Below, one piece after another: positions 1-10,018 of a stretch of DNA of 64,000 nt. This stretch comes from Dactylonectria macrodidyma. Its lineage: Eukaryota > Ascomycota > Sordariomycetes > Hypocreales > Nectriaceae. The notes beneath the pieces were generated by a model. It ran no database searches. It was given only the letters and a program-made list of their open reading frames with translations, and was not told where the DNA came from. Both the position numbers and the translations under genes were made by a program. The DNA lies in assembly GCA_020744425.1 (NCBI GenBank), contig JAGMUV010000004.1, positions 3,782,001 to 3,846,000 on the forward strand, written 5' to 3'. Positions within the stretch are counted from its first letter, which is position 1. Each line of letters opens with the position of its first letter.

Positions 1-1820
1 TCTGACATTGAGTAACAGAGATGCCGTTGCCCTGTTAGCGTTTTTGGCCACTCTTGTTGGTATTGTTGGAGTACGGAGCTGGAGGATCACCAGATTTATC
101 TTGTTCATCGTCTTTGCTCCAAAATCGGCCCCCCAAGGTGACCTCAGTGATCGAGGTACGGAAACCACAGTTCTTCCACAACACGTTATTCTTCGCAACT
201 CGGAAACAGCTACCGGAGCCGCAATTGGCTTGTTGAGCTGCGGTTTCCTCAAAGGCAACCCCACAGCTGCCAAGAACCAGCACCGACTCGGCACAACGTT
301 GCTCAGCGTTTTGGCACTGGGACACGGGATGACATTCATCGCGCTGTCAATCCTTACGTCGCAGATTGTGTTAGGAAGAACCGTTGTTTCGAAACCTACT
401 TCCACCTGCGGCATTTGGAGGCCGTTTCACAACAGGAGTGACGAAAACTTTTTCGAATATCACCAGGAGCTCAAGCTCGACGCCACATTGGATGCCGACA
501 ACTATGTTCAGAACTGCTACTTCGGATCAGGCAAATCAGGTATTTTCAATTGCCAAAGCCTGATGAGCCAGTCCATTCCTTTTTCAGTGTCCGAAAAAGC
601 CGGTTGCCCCTTTGCCAATGATGTCTGCCGCACGAATACCTCGTTCGTTCTGGACACGGGCAATGTTAGTATATCTCAGCTCGGCATCAACACAAAACTG
701 GCCGATCAACTTTATTTCCGAAGACAAAGCATATGCGCCCCTATACGAGAGGAGCCTTTTTTCTTCCGGAATCTGACTTCAGACGACGTGCCGTGGCTCA
801 AAGAGGGTGAAGTCGACACCCAGTACCTCTTTGACATTGGTCAGGAGGATGAAACAATCCTTCATGGTGTCCGCAATAGCTACCAAAGCACAAGCTACGA
901 CCTTACCGCATATTTAGGGGCAATAGATGATTCTCTCAAGACCGAACCTCGGACCGCTCCCCTACGCGTGAGTGAGGAGCTATACAGAGGTCGTCACGGA
1001 CTGAGCCTTGTGTTGTTGAGCGGGAGTGGCATCACGTTTAGCGAAGAGTCCGATGATCCCGTCTGGTCTGTTCACACCAAGGTTGAGTACGTTAATGGTA
1101 CATGGTTTGGTAACAACTTCGATGAGGCGCCCACGAGGTACGCCATGGACAAAGCCGCTCAATATCATCGGATGCGATGAGCGTTTTCAGATCTGCGCCA
1201 AATTCAACAACCGATGTTTGCCATGGTCCGGTTTATTCCCAAAATATAATACGACTGAGTTAGATGAGAAGGCTGCCGACGACAAACACGCGTCCCTGAA
1301 CATCAATATCACTCTCTCCATAGTCATCGAGATGGTCGACGAGACCAGCATACCGTCCAGCATCGCCCATCGTGCGGGCTCCTCGGCCTTACGAGCCACG
1401 AGGACAATGAACGATGGATTTCAGTTCCGCCTTGAGCCGGAGCAGTGGAAGATGGAGCTCAAATATTGGTTCGCTGTCGCAATGTCTCGGTTGCAATTGA
1501 ATGTCTACAAGACGGCCGAGAAGCCTGAAGGCCTGGACCCCAACCGTTCAAGGAACTTATTGGCCGACGTCCCATTTATTGAAGTCTTGTGCGGAAGCAT
1601 TAAGTTCGTTTCATCAAACCACACATCTCTGAGTTTCGTGGGGGTCGTGGTGATTGTGGTAGTCTCGGCATCGCTTCTGTTTCTGAGCTTCTTTGAGGTC
1701 CTCATCAGTCTGGTGCCTAGCAAATGGCATGGAAGATGGGCTTCGCAATGGGAATCTTCTGAGAATCTCGCTTTATTAGAGGGCAAAAAGAGCTTGGAGA
1801 ATGAGTCTGTTAGTACCTGA
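1..1820 (+). CDS. Polytopic fungal membrane protein of unknown function, 5' partial, with a frame break
   Basis: The reading frame is open at the left edge, so the N-terminus lies outside the window. The first frame runs to 1180. The second frame takes over and ends at 1820. The first part has hydrophobic stretches near residues 8-35 and 95-120, followed by a long Cys- and Asn-rich extracytosolic-looking region with several N-x-S/T sequons. The second part ends with a strong membrane segment near 1635-1710 and a short cytosolic tail. The switch must occur between about 1140 and 1185. Joining the frames needs a net skip of 1 modulo 3, and no GT-AG pair gives this without deleting plausible coding sequence. 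The CDERFQIC motif just after the break resembles a recurrent motif I recall in large fungal membrane proteins of unknown function. Either one extra base or an unusual intron would explain it. Confidence 0.6.
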
Positions 1821-2451
1821 GAGAGTGGATTGAACAATGACTGTTATCTTAGCATTCCAACAGACAGATTAAGTACAGAAGTTCGGAATGAAAGGTTTAT
1901 TTTTTAATTATTAAAGTTCTAAGATTAATCAGTGAGCCATTTCTAGCCTAGTTCAGCCGCTATGAAAGCTTTAAATTAAATAGAATAAATGAGTCCTCCC
2001 CGATCTTATAGCGAAGTCCACTTTTGGACATGGCGATCAAAGTGAAAGGTCGTGCGCCTTCAGCTCACACCAGCGATACCACAGTCGCGCTTCCCGCAGC
2101 GACACATTTGCCACTTGGCCATCTTGGTTGTCGTTAAGTTCCTCCGTTGTTACATGCAGCTCGCGATGAGCGCGTGTTCTGGAAGAACCAAAATACGTTG
2201 TTGAGGGTCAGGGCGATGACATCAACTTTGATTATTTGGCATGGAACTAGGGTCCGCCTTGCTTATGACCCACGGCGGCGGCGGCTACCGTCTCTAGCGA
2301 TGCCGTATTGCCCTTAGATATTCCGTGAGAATTCAAGAGGTGTGTCTGCACTGAAGCCACGACACAGAGCATCTTGTTGGTGAGAGGTGCGTCGTCTTTC
2401 AGATTCATAGGCGTAGGTAAGGGCTCATACTAAGACATCGTGGTGCCGGAG
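1821..2451. other. Intergenic, nothing recognised
   Basis: This stretch lies between two converging genes. Apart from an AT-rich patch at about 1890-1990 I see no coding, repeat or RNA signal. Confidence 0.5.
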
Positions 2452-3042
2452 CTACCCTCCAGAGTATGCAGCGTTGTTGGCTGGTGTCTTGGTCGGTTGC
2501 CCCGAGCCGGCCTGTCGTGCAAGCTGGGCTTGCTTAAACCACTTTTGTTTAATGCCATCGATCGGTCGATTTGGGAAACAACGCTAAGAACAAGTTCATG
2601 GTTAGTGATAGTAAAATTTCGTTGGGGGTCGCCAGGGGCATGATCTCACCTGGATTTCCTCCCAACCTACATCCTGGGTCCTCAGACTCACAAGGAGTTT
2701 CACCTCCTCTGGCGTCCAATTCTTACCCTTGGCGCTGTCGGAAAACTTCGGCATAGACTGAGATGAGAATTAGTCTTGCCAAAAATGCCGAGGCAAAAGG
2801 GATGAAGCTGAACTTACACGCTCCATGAAAGGCAGTTCTGTGACTGTATTTTGACGAGGCGTAGGTTGACTGGCCATCCACGGGCGACGGCCTGGAGCCT
2901 CTGGGAGAGGCTGACGACCGTTGTCGATGGCGATTTGCTGCCACTTCTTCATCGTGCCTCTGCTCATGTTTGCTGCTGGGAAGGTTGGAGACAGGTCGAT
3001 GAGGGCTGTTGGTGAGTGGTCTAGAGAGCGAGGTGATGACAT
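2452..3042 (-). CDS. Small Myb/SANT-like domain protein, three exons
   Basis: Exons read on the minus strand are 3042-2818, 2757-2650 and 2583-2452, joined at phase 0 by introns of 60 and 66 nt (GTAAGT...CTCAG and GTGAGA...CTTAG), giving 154 residues. Exons 2 and 3 together encode a Myb/SANT-type helix-turn-helix. The pattern is KNWTPEE, then LLVSLR, then GWEEIQ, then FPNRPIDGIKQKWF, so tryptophans or aromatics sit at the three expected positions and a G-I-K-x-K-W recognition helix follows. Small proteins of this type usually bind DNA or chromatin. Exon 1 is Pro/Ser-rich with a short basic KKW segment. A TATAAATA-like box directly abuts the ATG at 3042, so translation may really begin at the in-frame Met26 (2967). 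No target can be inferred. Confidence 0.7.
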
Positions 3043-3770
3043 ATTTATACTCTAACCCCATGCGAACCATGAGTTTTGATGACAGAGAGTCACTGTTCGC
3101 AAAGCTGTCATTGCGCAAACGGAGAAAAGAGAATTTAATGATTGTTTCTTATTTGTGCGGTTCCTGATAGTGCCACCCGTTTTGATATGGCTCTCGTGGT
3201 GATTCAAAGATGGCTTGCTATTAGGATGTGATCTTGTGCTCTCCATTATAAAATCTCCAAACAGCACCGAATCAATGATAAGATAAAAGAAATAGTCTAA
3301 GCAACAGCGAAAATAAGCTTGACTGCTTGCTCTGGTAGATTGATGATGCACATGAATAATTGAACCATCAGCGATCTCATCTCCGCAGAGTTTGCGCGAG
3401 GGAATCGAAGGGAATTAGCATGGGTTCACACACACAAAGGAGATTACCTATTTGGGGACATAGCCATCTGATAATAGCTGCTGACGATGAGTGATGCGGC
3501 GTAGTACTCGGACTTCTGGCTCGGACTCTTGGAGTCACTGCCTCACTCGGTGGCCGTGAGGGCGGTGGACCAATGAGATGATGCATGCGCCTTAGCTTGG
3601 TTGATAAATCCGCCTCGTGTGGTTAAAGGCTGACTTCAGAGAGTCCAGGCGTTCAGCTGAGAGGCCTCGTAGCAAACCTGTCTCTCGCATCATAAAAAGG
3701 GACATTAGTTGTATATTTTGTCGAAGCAAATAAAGGTCATCGAATAACACAGAACCAGCAATCCGGCCCA
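3043..3770. other. Divergent intergenic region
   Basis: The Myb-like gene and the deoxyribosyltransferase-like gene are transcribed away from each other across this stretch. It holds a TATA-like sequence at 3042-3050 for the minus-strand gene. No conserved-looking open frame or repeat is visible. Confidence 0.5.
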
Positions 3771-4265
3771 ATGGCACCTCAAGCGCAAATAGTCAGAGCC
3801 CCTGCGCGGCCGCATCAGACGCATCGCTTGTCCATCTTCCTTGCAGGGACCACCAGCGCGACAGGCGAGCCCGATTGGCGGGACGAGATCTGCAAAAGCC
3901 TCGCGGACGAACCCGTCACCATCTTCAACCCGAAACGCGACGACTGGGACTCGACATGGCGAGAAGACTTCTCCGACGAGCGTTGGGCGAACCAGATCCA
4001 GTGGGAGCTCGACATGCAAGACGCGGCCGACGTCATCGTTGTCCTGTTCCACCGGGCGACAGCTGCGCCTGTCAGTCTGGCAGAGATGGGTATGGCTTCA
4101 CGGACGGGGAAATTGATTGCGTGCGCGCTGGATGGGTATTACAAGAGGGGATACGTGGAGGCGGTTTGCAGGAAGTTCAGGGCGCCGTTTGTGAGCACGG
4201 AGGATGAGTTGAGGAGGGTGGTGAAGGAGAGAATGCGAGAATTGGGTGATGGTAAGGGCGTGTGA
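3771..4265 (+). CDS. Nucleoside 2-deoxyribosyltransferase-like protein
   Basis: This is a single exon of 164 residues. The fold is suggested by an N-terminal beta strand and loop IFLAGTT (residues 22-28), the acidic helix QIQWELDMQDAADVIVVLF (75-93) and PVSLAEMGMAS (100-110). The glutamate in SLAEMG (about residue 105) is the expected nucleophile. Family members cleave the N-glycosidic bond of deoxynucleosides or nucleotides and transfer the sugar. In fungi they are annotated as NDT-like (Nuc_deoxyrib_tr2), with substrates mostly untested. There is no signal peptide, so the protein is probably cytosolic. The gene stands alone with the Myb-like gene diverging upstream. Confidence 0.85.
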   Translation: MAPQAQIVRAPARPHQTHRLSIFLAGTTSATGEPDWRDEICKSLADEPVTIFNPKRDDWDSTWREDFSDERWANQIQWELDMQDAADVIVVLFHRATAAPVSLAEMGMASRTGKLIACALDGYYKRGYVEAVCRKFRAPFVSTEDELRRVVKERMRELGDGKGV

Positions 4266-4426
4266 TTCCACGGGGCAATGGCAAATATCTTTTTGGAGCT
4301 GTCATTTGACAAAGGGAGGGGTTTCCTCTAAGCAAGCTTCGCTTTATCTCATGATTTTATAACAAATAATGAGACCCCACGACCACAGCTTGTCGCACTT
4401 TGAAATGACTGCTGGATACTCGCTGA

Positions 4427-4459
4427 CACTCACTCAGTCAGTCACTCAGTCAGTCACTG
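4427..4459. repeat. Short tandem repeat of a 12-bp unit
   Basis: The unit CACTCAGTCAGT occurs about two and a half times in direct tandem. It lies in the 527-bp spacer between 4266 and 4792, which otherwise shows only promoter-like TATA sequences near 4700 and 4745. Confidence 0.7.
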
Positions 4460-4792
4460 TTCAATGAGAAAGGGCCACACAAAATATAACTGTAGAACCC
4501 ACTGTAGGTTAGCACATATGACATCCGAACATTAGCCGTGTCCAGCCACTTCCAGCCGCCACTGCAAACAATTGTGCCTCCCCCACATCCTGCATGTGGC
4601 GGGGTAATTGCTGGTGGCCCTAGGATGAAGAGAGCTCCCTCGCCATCATTCCCACCTGTTCATCTGGGTTAATCTCACATCTTTTGCCGCCGAACCCATT
4701 GCTATATACTCCAACAACTTTGCTCATCCGTCGGTTGTCCTTATTATATACTATTTGCTTAAACCTGGCTTCGGATTATCCTACCGCCCACC

Positions 4793-5956
4793 ATGGACGA
4801 CCAATTTGGTGGCCGCACCGACGATGACCTCTTCTACGACGACTTCGAGCCCGTTGAAAGCGAGACTGTGGTGACTCCCGCCGTTGTCGCGCCGGCTCCA
4901 GCAGCCCAGCCAGCGCCTCAGAAAGATGCGCAAGCCCCTGCGCATGAGGAACCTGTAGCTGCAGACAAACCGGCGGCATCCAAGCCTAAGAGCTCATTAC
5001 CGCCGCCGAAGACGCTCTCTTCCTCCCGATTCGCCGACAAGCCTGCCGACAAGCCAGTCGAAAAACCTGCCTCGAACCCGAAGCCTCCCCGCCAACCACA
5101 GCAGCAACCGCAACCGCAGCAGCAGCAGCAGTCCAAAGCGCCGCCCAATGCCCCCACGGCGCCTCGGGAGAAGACCCCCCATGCCGGCCAGAACACAGCT
5201 GCCAATGCCGCCTCACGCCTTGGTTCAGGCGGGAACCCGCGCCAGAAGCTGACGGACACGGAGCTTGCAGCCAAGATGGAGCAGATGAAGTTACTTTCGG
5301 CAGAGAAGGCGCGCAAGTTCGAAAAGGCTGAAAAGGACGAGAAGGATCACGCCGAAGCTTATGCTCGCGGCATGCAAGAGGCCCGCAAGCGACGCGCTGA
5401 GGAGGCCGAGCGGCGACGACGGGGCGATGAGGATCGTAAGAAGATGGAGGATGAGCGCGCCAAAAACAGGGAGCGCAAGCTGAAGGCTATGGGCATGAAG
5501 GAAGGCGGCTGGGACGAGGGCAAGGAGGCAGCGGAAGAGGAGGAGGCCAGAAGGGGATTCAGGGGCGCCAACGGTGGCATCAGGGGGTCAAAGACTGGCG
5601 GCGGTCTGGGTGCCAGTCGCTACGCCGCTAAGGAAGGCGAAGAGCATGACGTGGATCGATTCCTGGACGACCGACATCGAGGACGTGGACGAGGAGGCCG
5701 AGGCCGCGGGGGCAGAGGCGGTCGTGGAGGGCGCGGCGGCCATGAGGGCGGACCAAATCAACAGGCCTCCGTCAAACAGGCCGTACCCGTCGCCGAAGAC
5801 TTCCCCGCGCTGCCGTCCGACGGCACGAAGAAACCTGAAGCAGAGTCGAAGCCAGCTGTCCCAGCACCATATCCGCCACCCTTGTCACCGCCGCACGTCG
5901 GCAAGTGGGACGATGAGATGGAGGAGTTTGACGAGATCCAGAAAAGCAAGGCATAG
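4793..5956 (+). CDS. RGG-box, low-complexity RNA-binding-type protein
   Basis: This is a single exon of 387 residues. The order of segments is: an acidic N-terminus (DDLFYDDFEP), a Pro/Ala/Lys-rich disordered part with a Gln/Pro run (about 100-115), a highly charged coiled coil rich in E-K-A and R-R-E (about 150-255), a glycine-rich stretch with GFRGANGG, a dense RGG box (about 296-315), then VAEDFPALP and an acidic tail ending KWDDEMEEFDEIQ. RGG boxes bind RNA and are substrates of arginine methyltransferases. The FPALP motif occurs in several translation-associated proteins. I recognise the type (Stm1/hABP4-like in general character) but cannot assign an orthologue. The start has the good context ACCATGG. 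Confidence 0.75.
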   Translation: MDDQFGGRTDDDLFYDDFEPVESETVVTPAVVAPAPAAQPAPQKDAQAPAHEEPVAADKPAASKPKSSLPPPKTLSSSRFADKPADKPVEKPASNPKPPRQPQQQPQPQQQQQSKAPPNAPTAPREKTPHAGQNTAANAASRLGSGGNPRQKLTDTELAAKMEQMKLLSAEKARKFEKAEKDEKDHAEAYARGMQEARKRRAEEAERRRRGDEDRKKMEDERAKNRERKLKAMGMKEGGWDEGKEAAEEEEARRGFRGANGGIRGSKTGGGLGASRYAAKEGEEHDVDRFLDDRHRGRGRGGRGRGGRGGRGGRGGHEGGPNQQASVKQAVPVAEDFPALPSDGTKKPEAESKPAVPAPYPPPLSPPHVGKWDDEMEEFDEIQKSKA

Positions 5957-6359
5957 CGACAGGCTTTTTGGAATATGCATAGGTAGGACAGCGAGCTTCG
6001 AGTTTGGACACACCTGCTCGCCGAGCCCAAGAGAGGGATGTAATGCGAAGCACTGGGATGGGATTCATGGCACGCAACGGTTTGGAAAATTGTATTAGGC
6101 CAGCATAGCATAGACAGTAAAACCCAAAGCGAGATTGATGAGTCCTTTTTTCTTTTTCTCTCTATGTCGCCCGGCCTCTCGGGTCTGTCTTGTTTTAAAA
6201 GAACAAAAAAAGGGTATTTCCCCCAAATAGACTATCCATCCAGATCACCACGCTGAATTGCCCTAGTTGCGTGTGAAAGCGCCCAAACGCCGCCAAAAAT
6301 GCCGTTGCGGAACCATACAAGAAGTTTTCTTTACAAGCCTCAAACAGGGGATGTCACCA
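5957..6359. other. Convergent intergenic region
   Basis: This is the 3' flank of the RGG gene and of LUC7. It contains a T-rich run near 6145-6165. No gene is visible. Confidence 0.5.
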
Positions 6360-7228
6360 TTACCAGCCGCCGCGATATCCCCTGCCGCCTCGACCGCCCC
6401 GGTACCCGCCAGGTCCTCTGGGCCCGCGGTGGCCCATACTAGAGCCGTCGTCGTCCATAGACGGACGCTGGCGGCCCTTCATTTCCTTGGGGAACGCCTC
6501 GTACGTCTTGCGCATCTGCGCATAGCCCAGGTGCATCTTGCCGTAGAAGTGATCGGCAAGACGGCGGTCGTTGTCGAGGCGGCTGAGGTAGGCGCCGCAG
6601 ACGTCACAAACCTGCAACTTTTGGTGACCTGAGGGGCCCGACGTGTCGGACAGGGCCTTGAGCTCCTTCTCGCGGTCCAGCTTGGCCTGCGTGGCTTGGC
6701 GCACGCGGAAGAGCTCGTCCTGGGCGCGCGAGACTTCGGACATGGAGCCTAGGATCTCGACTTCGAGGAGGCCGTTGGAGATGGACGAGGAAAGTTCGGA
6801 GATGCCCTTGAGCTATGGCGGATTGTCAGTTCAGAGGTGGAATGGGAGTATACGTGGGAGAGGGTTCATACCAAAACATTAGTCTGTCGAATCTCGTCGG
6901 GCGTCTTCTCCAGCCTCCTCTGGGCGGCGTCGATTCGGCGATTGCACTCGTCAATGTACTTTTGCAGGTCGCGCATGTAGTCGTACTCGAAGCCGTATTT
7001 TTGCTTCTCGCGGTCACCCAGCCCCTCGTACTCGGCCTTGAGTCCCTCGGAATGCACCTTGGGGCACGGGCCGATATCCTGCTTGGTGTTGGTGAAGAGG
7101 TCGTGCGGGCAGGTGCCCGCGATGTAGGACCGGCAGACCTTGGGGTCCGTCATGGAGAGCTGGGCGGCGCGCGACGAGGCTGAGGCGCCCATGAGCTGCT
7201 CAAGCAGCTTCCTCTGTTCGGCGGCCAT
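6360..7228 (-). CDS. luc7: LUC7-like U1 snRNP component
   Basis: Two exons, 7228-6872 and 6812-6360, are separated by a 59-nt intron (GTATGA...CATAG, phase 0), giving 269 residues. The N-terminus MAAEQRKLLEQLMG is typical of LUC7. The first zinc finger (C-x8-C, then C-x3-H, around CRSYIAGTCPHDLF and GPCPKVHSE) and the second (CDVCGAYL...HFYGKMHLGY) are complete, with the helical segment between them. LUC7 sits in U1 snRNP and helps select 5' splice sites. Here the C-terminal RS tail of animal LUC7-like proteins is replaced by a glycine/arginine-rich tail. The start at 7228 was chosen because the family begins exactly there, although the frame is open further upstream. The 335-bp gap to GPI16 should be a shared promoter. 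Confidence 0.93.
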
Positions 7229-7563
7229 GCTTTTGGTGTCGCTTTGCTTTCGTGTGTGAGAAGAATGTGAAGGTAGTCGGAAATGCTGGCGGGGCTTGGA
7301 TTCGAGGTTCGGCGGGCGGCATGTGGAGGTTTGTCGGCCTGTCGCGACAGGAAGCATTGGGATTATATTTCTGCCGCCGCTTACCGCCTTTAGCTTCGCG
7401 CGCTGCATCCACCATGCCAGGGTACATGCACTGTAGCCAGATCGTGCTAGTCGTTGATACTGGAACAGCTTTCCTAAGACGATACTGTTACGGCCTTGGT
7501 GAGATGTGAAATCCTCCCGGATCTCACGACCATCTCCCAGCCTTTTTTATTACTGCCGCCACA
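7229..7563. promoter_or_regulatory. Bidirectional promoter between LUC7 and GPI16
   Basis: The two housekeeping genes start 335 bp apart on opposite strands, so both promoters must lie here. No clear TATA box is seen, which fits constitutive expression. Confidence 0.55.
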
Positions 7564-9376
7564 ATGCGCCGGTTCCTGGCTTTTTTTCTACTGGCCATTG
7601 CCCACGGGCTTGGCCTCGCCGCGTCGTCCGACTCCGACTCCTCCGACTATCACGAGCTGCTGACGCTGCGTCCGCTCCCCCTATCCGCGCTCCTCGCCAG
7701 CTTCAACTTCCGCGCCAGCACGTCGGTCGCGGACTTTGAGGCGCACAACTTCCGGCTATTCCCACGTTCGCTAGCCCAGATCTTGCAGTACGCCGGCACG
7801 CGCGAGCTGCATCTGCGCTTCACCCTCGGTCGCTGGGACGCCGAGCGATGGGGAGCGAGGCCCTGGGATGGCACTCGCGAGGGCGGCACTGGCGTTGAGC
7901 TGTGGGCGTGGTTGGATGCTGATACGGACGAAGAAGCCGATGAGAAGTGGCTAACACTGACCAATGCTCTTTCTGGTTTGTTCTGCGCCAGTCTCAACTT
8001 CATCGACGAGACGAGGACCATTCGGCCCGTCTTGTCGTTCCAGCCCGATGGCGACCACCCCAACGCGACCCTCGCCAACACCCGATTACTCCACGGAGTC
8101 CTACCGCACGAAGTCGTCTGCACAGAGAACCTGACACCATTTTTGAAGCTGCTACCGTGCAAGGGCAAGGCCGGTATTGCGAGCTTGCTGGACGGACACA
8201 AGCTGTTTGACGCATCTTACCAGAGCATGGCTATCGACGTGCGTCCCAAGTGCGACACCAACGGCGAGTGCGTTCTCGAGATGGAAGAGACGGTCGACAT
8301 GGTTCTAGACGTGAATCGCTCCAAGAGGCCCCGAGGTATAATTTGATTCTCTCTCCAAGTCGCTGCACCCGCTGACATGTGTTTCAGACAACCCTATCCC
8401 GAGACCCCCACCAGGCCAGGAACTCCTATGCGAAACCTCCAAGCCATACCACTCGCACGATACATGCTTCCCTGCCGACCACCTCGACGGCCAGGACTGG
8501 ACCTTGTCCCAGATCTTCGGCCGACCCATGAAGGGAACGTGCCCCCTCTCCGACCCCGAGGTCCCTCCCGTCTGCGTCCAGGTTCCTGGTTCGCGTGATG
8601 TCTACTCTAGCCAGGGCGCCCAAGAGATCAAGGCCCAGGACGGCAACTCGCGATGCTACCGCCTCGAACCCGATGCTGACTTTAACCTCGTCCTCACTAA
8701 ACCTACGCCCGAAGACAGATCCTCGTTGCTCGTGGAGCCTGAAACCCCGATACTCTATGCTGAGCGTAGTTTCACGGGTCACGGCCAGGAGCACGGCGGC
8801 GTCCAGGCCATTCTTAACAACCCTAGCGACAGCGATGTCGAATTTGTCTATATGGAGTCTCTGCCTTGGTTCATGCGCATCTACCTCCACACGCTCTCCG
8901 CTCGCATCTCCAGCTCCACATCGGCCGACAACTCCACCGACCTCATCAAGGAGATCTACTATCGCCCAGCTCTCGACCGCTCCCGTGGTACTCAGCTGGA
9001 GCTCCTCATGCGCATCCCCCCGCACTGCACCGTCTTCCTCACCTACGACTTCGAAAAGGCCATCCTACGATACACCGAGTACCCGCCTGACGCCAACCGC
9101 GGCTTCGATGTGGCGGCTGCCGTCATCACGACGCTGGAGCCCAAACAGATGAACCTGCGCACCACTAGCTTGCTACTGTACCTCCCCACGCCCGATTTTA
9201 GCATGCCCTACAATGTCATTATCTTCACCTCGACGGCCATTGCATTAGCGTTTGGAGGTTTGTACAATATACTAGTCCGGAGATTTGTCGGTGCCAACGA
9301 GGCTGGTGGTTCGCCTCTGAAAGCCAAGATTGCTGGCTTGATTGGCAAGTTAAAGGGCAAGGCGGCTCCAAAGTAA
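7564..9376 (+). CDS. gpi16: GPI transamidase component GPI16 (PIG-T)
   Basis: Exons 7564-8335 and 8388-9376 are joined by a 52-nt intron (GTATAA...TTTCAG with a GCTGAC branch site, phase 1), giving 586 residues. A cleavable signal peptide (MRRFLAFFLLAIAHGLGLA) is followed by the family's conserved lumenal segments, such as FNFRAS, LRFTLGRWD, GVELWAWL, and LTNALSGLFCASLNFID. A single membrane segment near residues 530-555 and a short basic cytosolic tail close the protein. GPI16 is a core subunit of the ER complex that cleaves the C-terminal signal of proteins and attaches the GPI anchor, with GPI8, GAA1, GPI17 and GAB1. In GPI16, a cysteine forms a disulfide with GPI8. Length and topology match the family. 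Confidence 0.95.
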
Positions 9377-10018
9377 TTCAGATAAAAATATGAAGATCAT
9401 TGAACATTTACCGCACCTAAAACTGTTCCGCAAACCGGCCTTATTTGCCGGCATAGTGAGCTACGCGATACTGCCATATTAAGAACGAGACCGTCCAATT
9501 CGCCGTGATAATTGGCCAGCTACATCGGCCAACAATGACATAACTGCCAATGACTTGACATTGCATAAACCCGAGGTGTGTGCAAACCCACAATTTGCGC
9601 TGCCAAGAAACCGAGGTGTCTTCTACCGGCCTCCATCTTTATCAGATCATTAGGTAATGAGTGGCTCATGCGCTATGAGCACCAGCTGAACAACATCCCC
9701 CAGACCGAGATCGGGTTCTTCGCTCTCGGTAGAGGAGACACCGAGGTGATTTCCACTCGCGGCCCACTTGGCTGGGGACACCAGAGGACCGATATCGCCG
9801 AACGGACATCGCCTTTCGTCCTTGCTTCGGTTCCTTATAAGAGAGACATGCCGTTAGGTGTTGGCAGAAAGATATGAAGATATTCTACATCATCAATCGA
9901 TTCGTGTGCTATTTATATCCCAGTTAAAAGGAACAGCTCATCTCTCTCTGACATCCCTTTGAATCCCGTGTACTGCCCTTCCACCTTGACCTTGTCTCCT
10001 TCTACACACTTAGACACA
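9377..10018. promoter_or_regulatory. Promoter region of the 2-hydroxyacid oxidase gene
   Basis: A TATA-like TATTTATAT lies at 9910-9918, about 100 bp before the start. The motif CCGAGGTG occurs twice (about 9571 and 9610), a related ACCGAGGTG occurs near 9740, and a CGAGATCGG sits near 9705. They might be regulator sites but I cannot name a factor. Confidence 0.4.

Noticed and set aside
2440..2756. Plus-strand frames over the Myb-like gene
   Set aside because: Shadows of exons 2 and 3 on the minus strand.
4918..5316. Minus-strand frames opposite the RGG protein
   Set aside because: They are by-products of the low-complexity GC-rich coding sequence on the plus strand.
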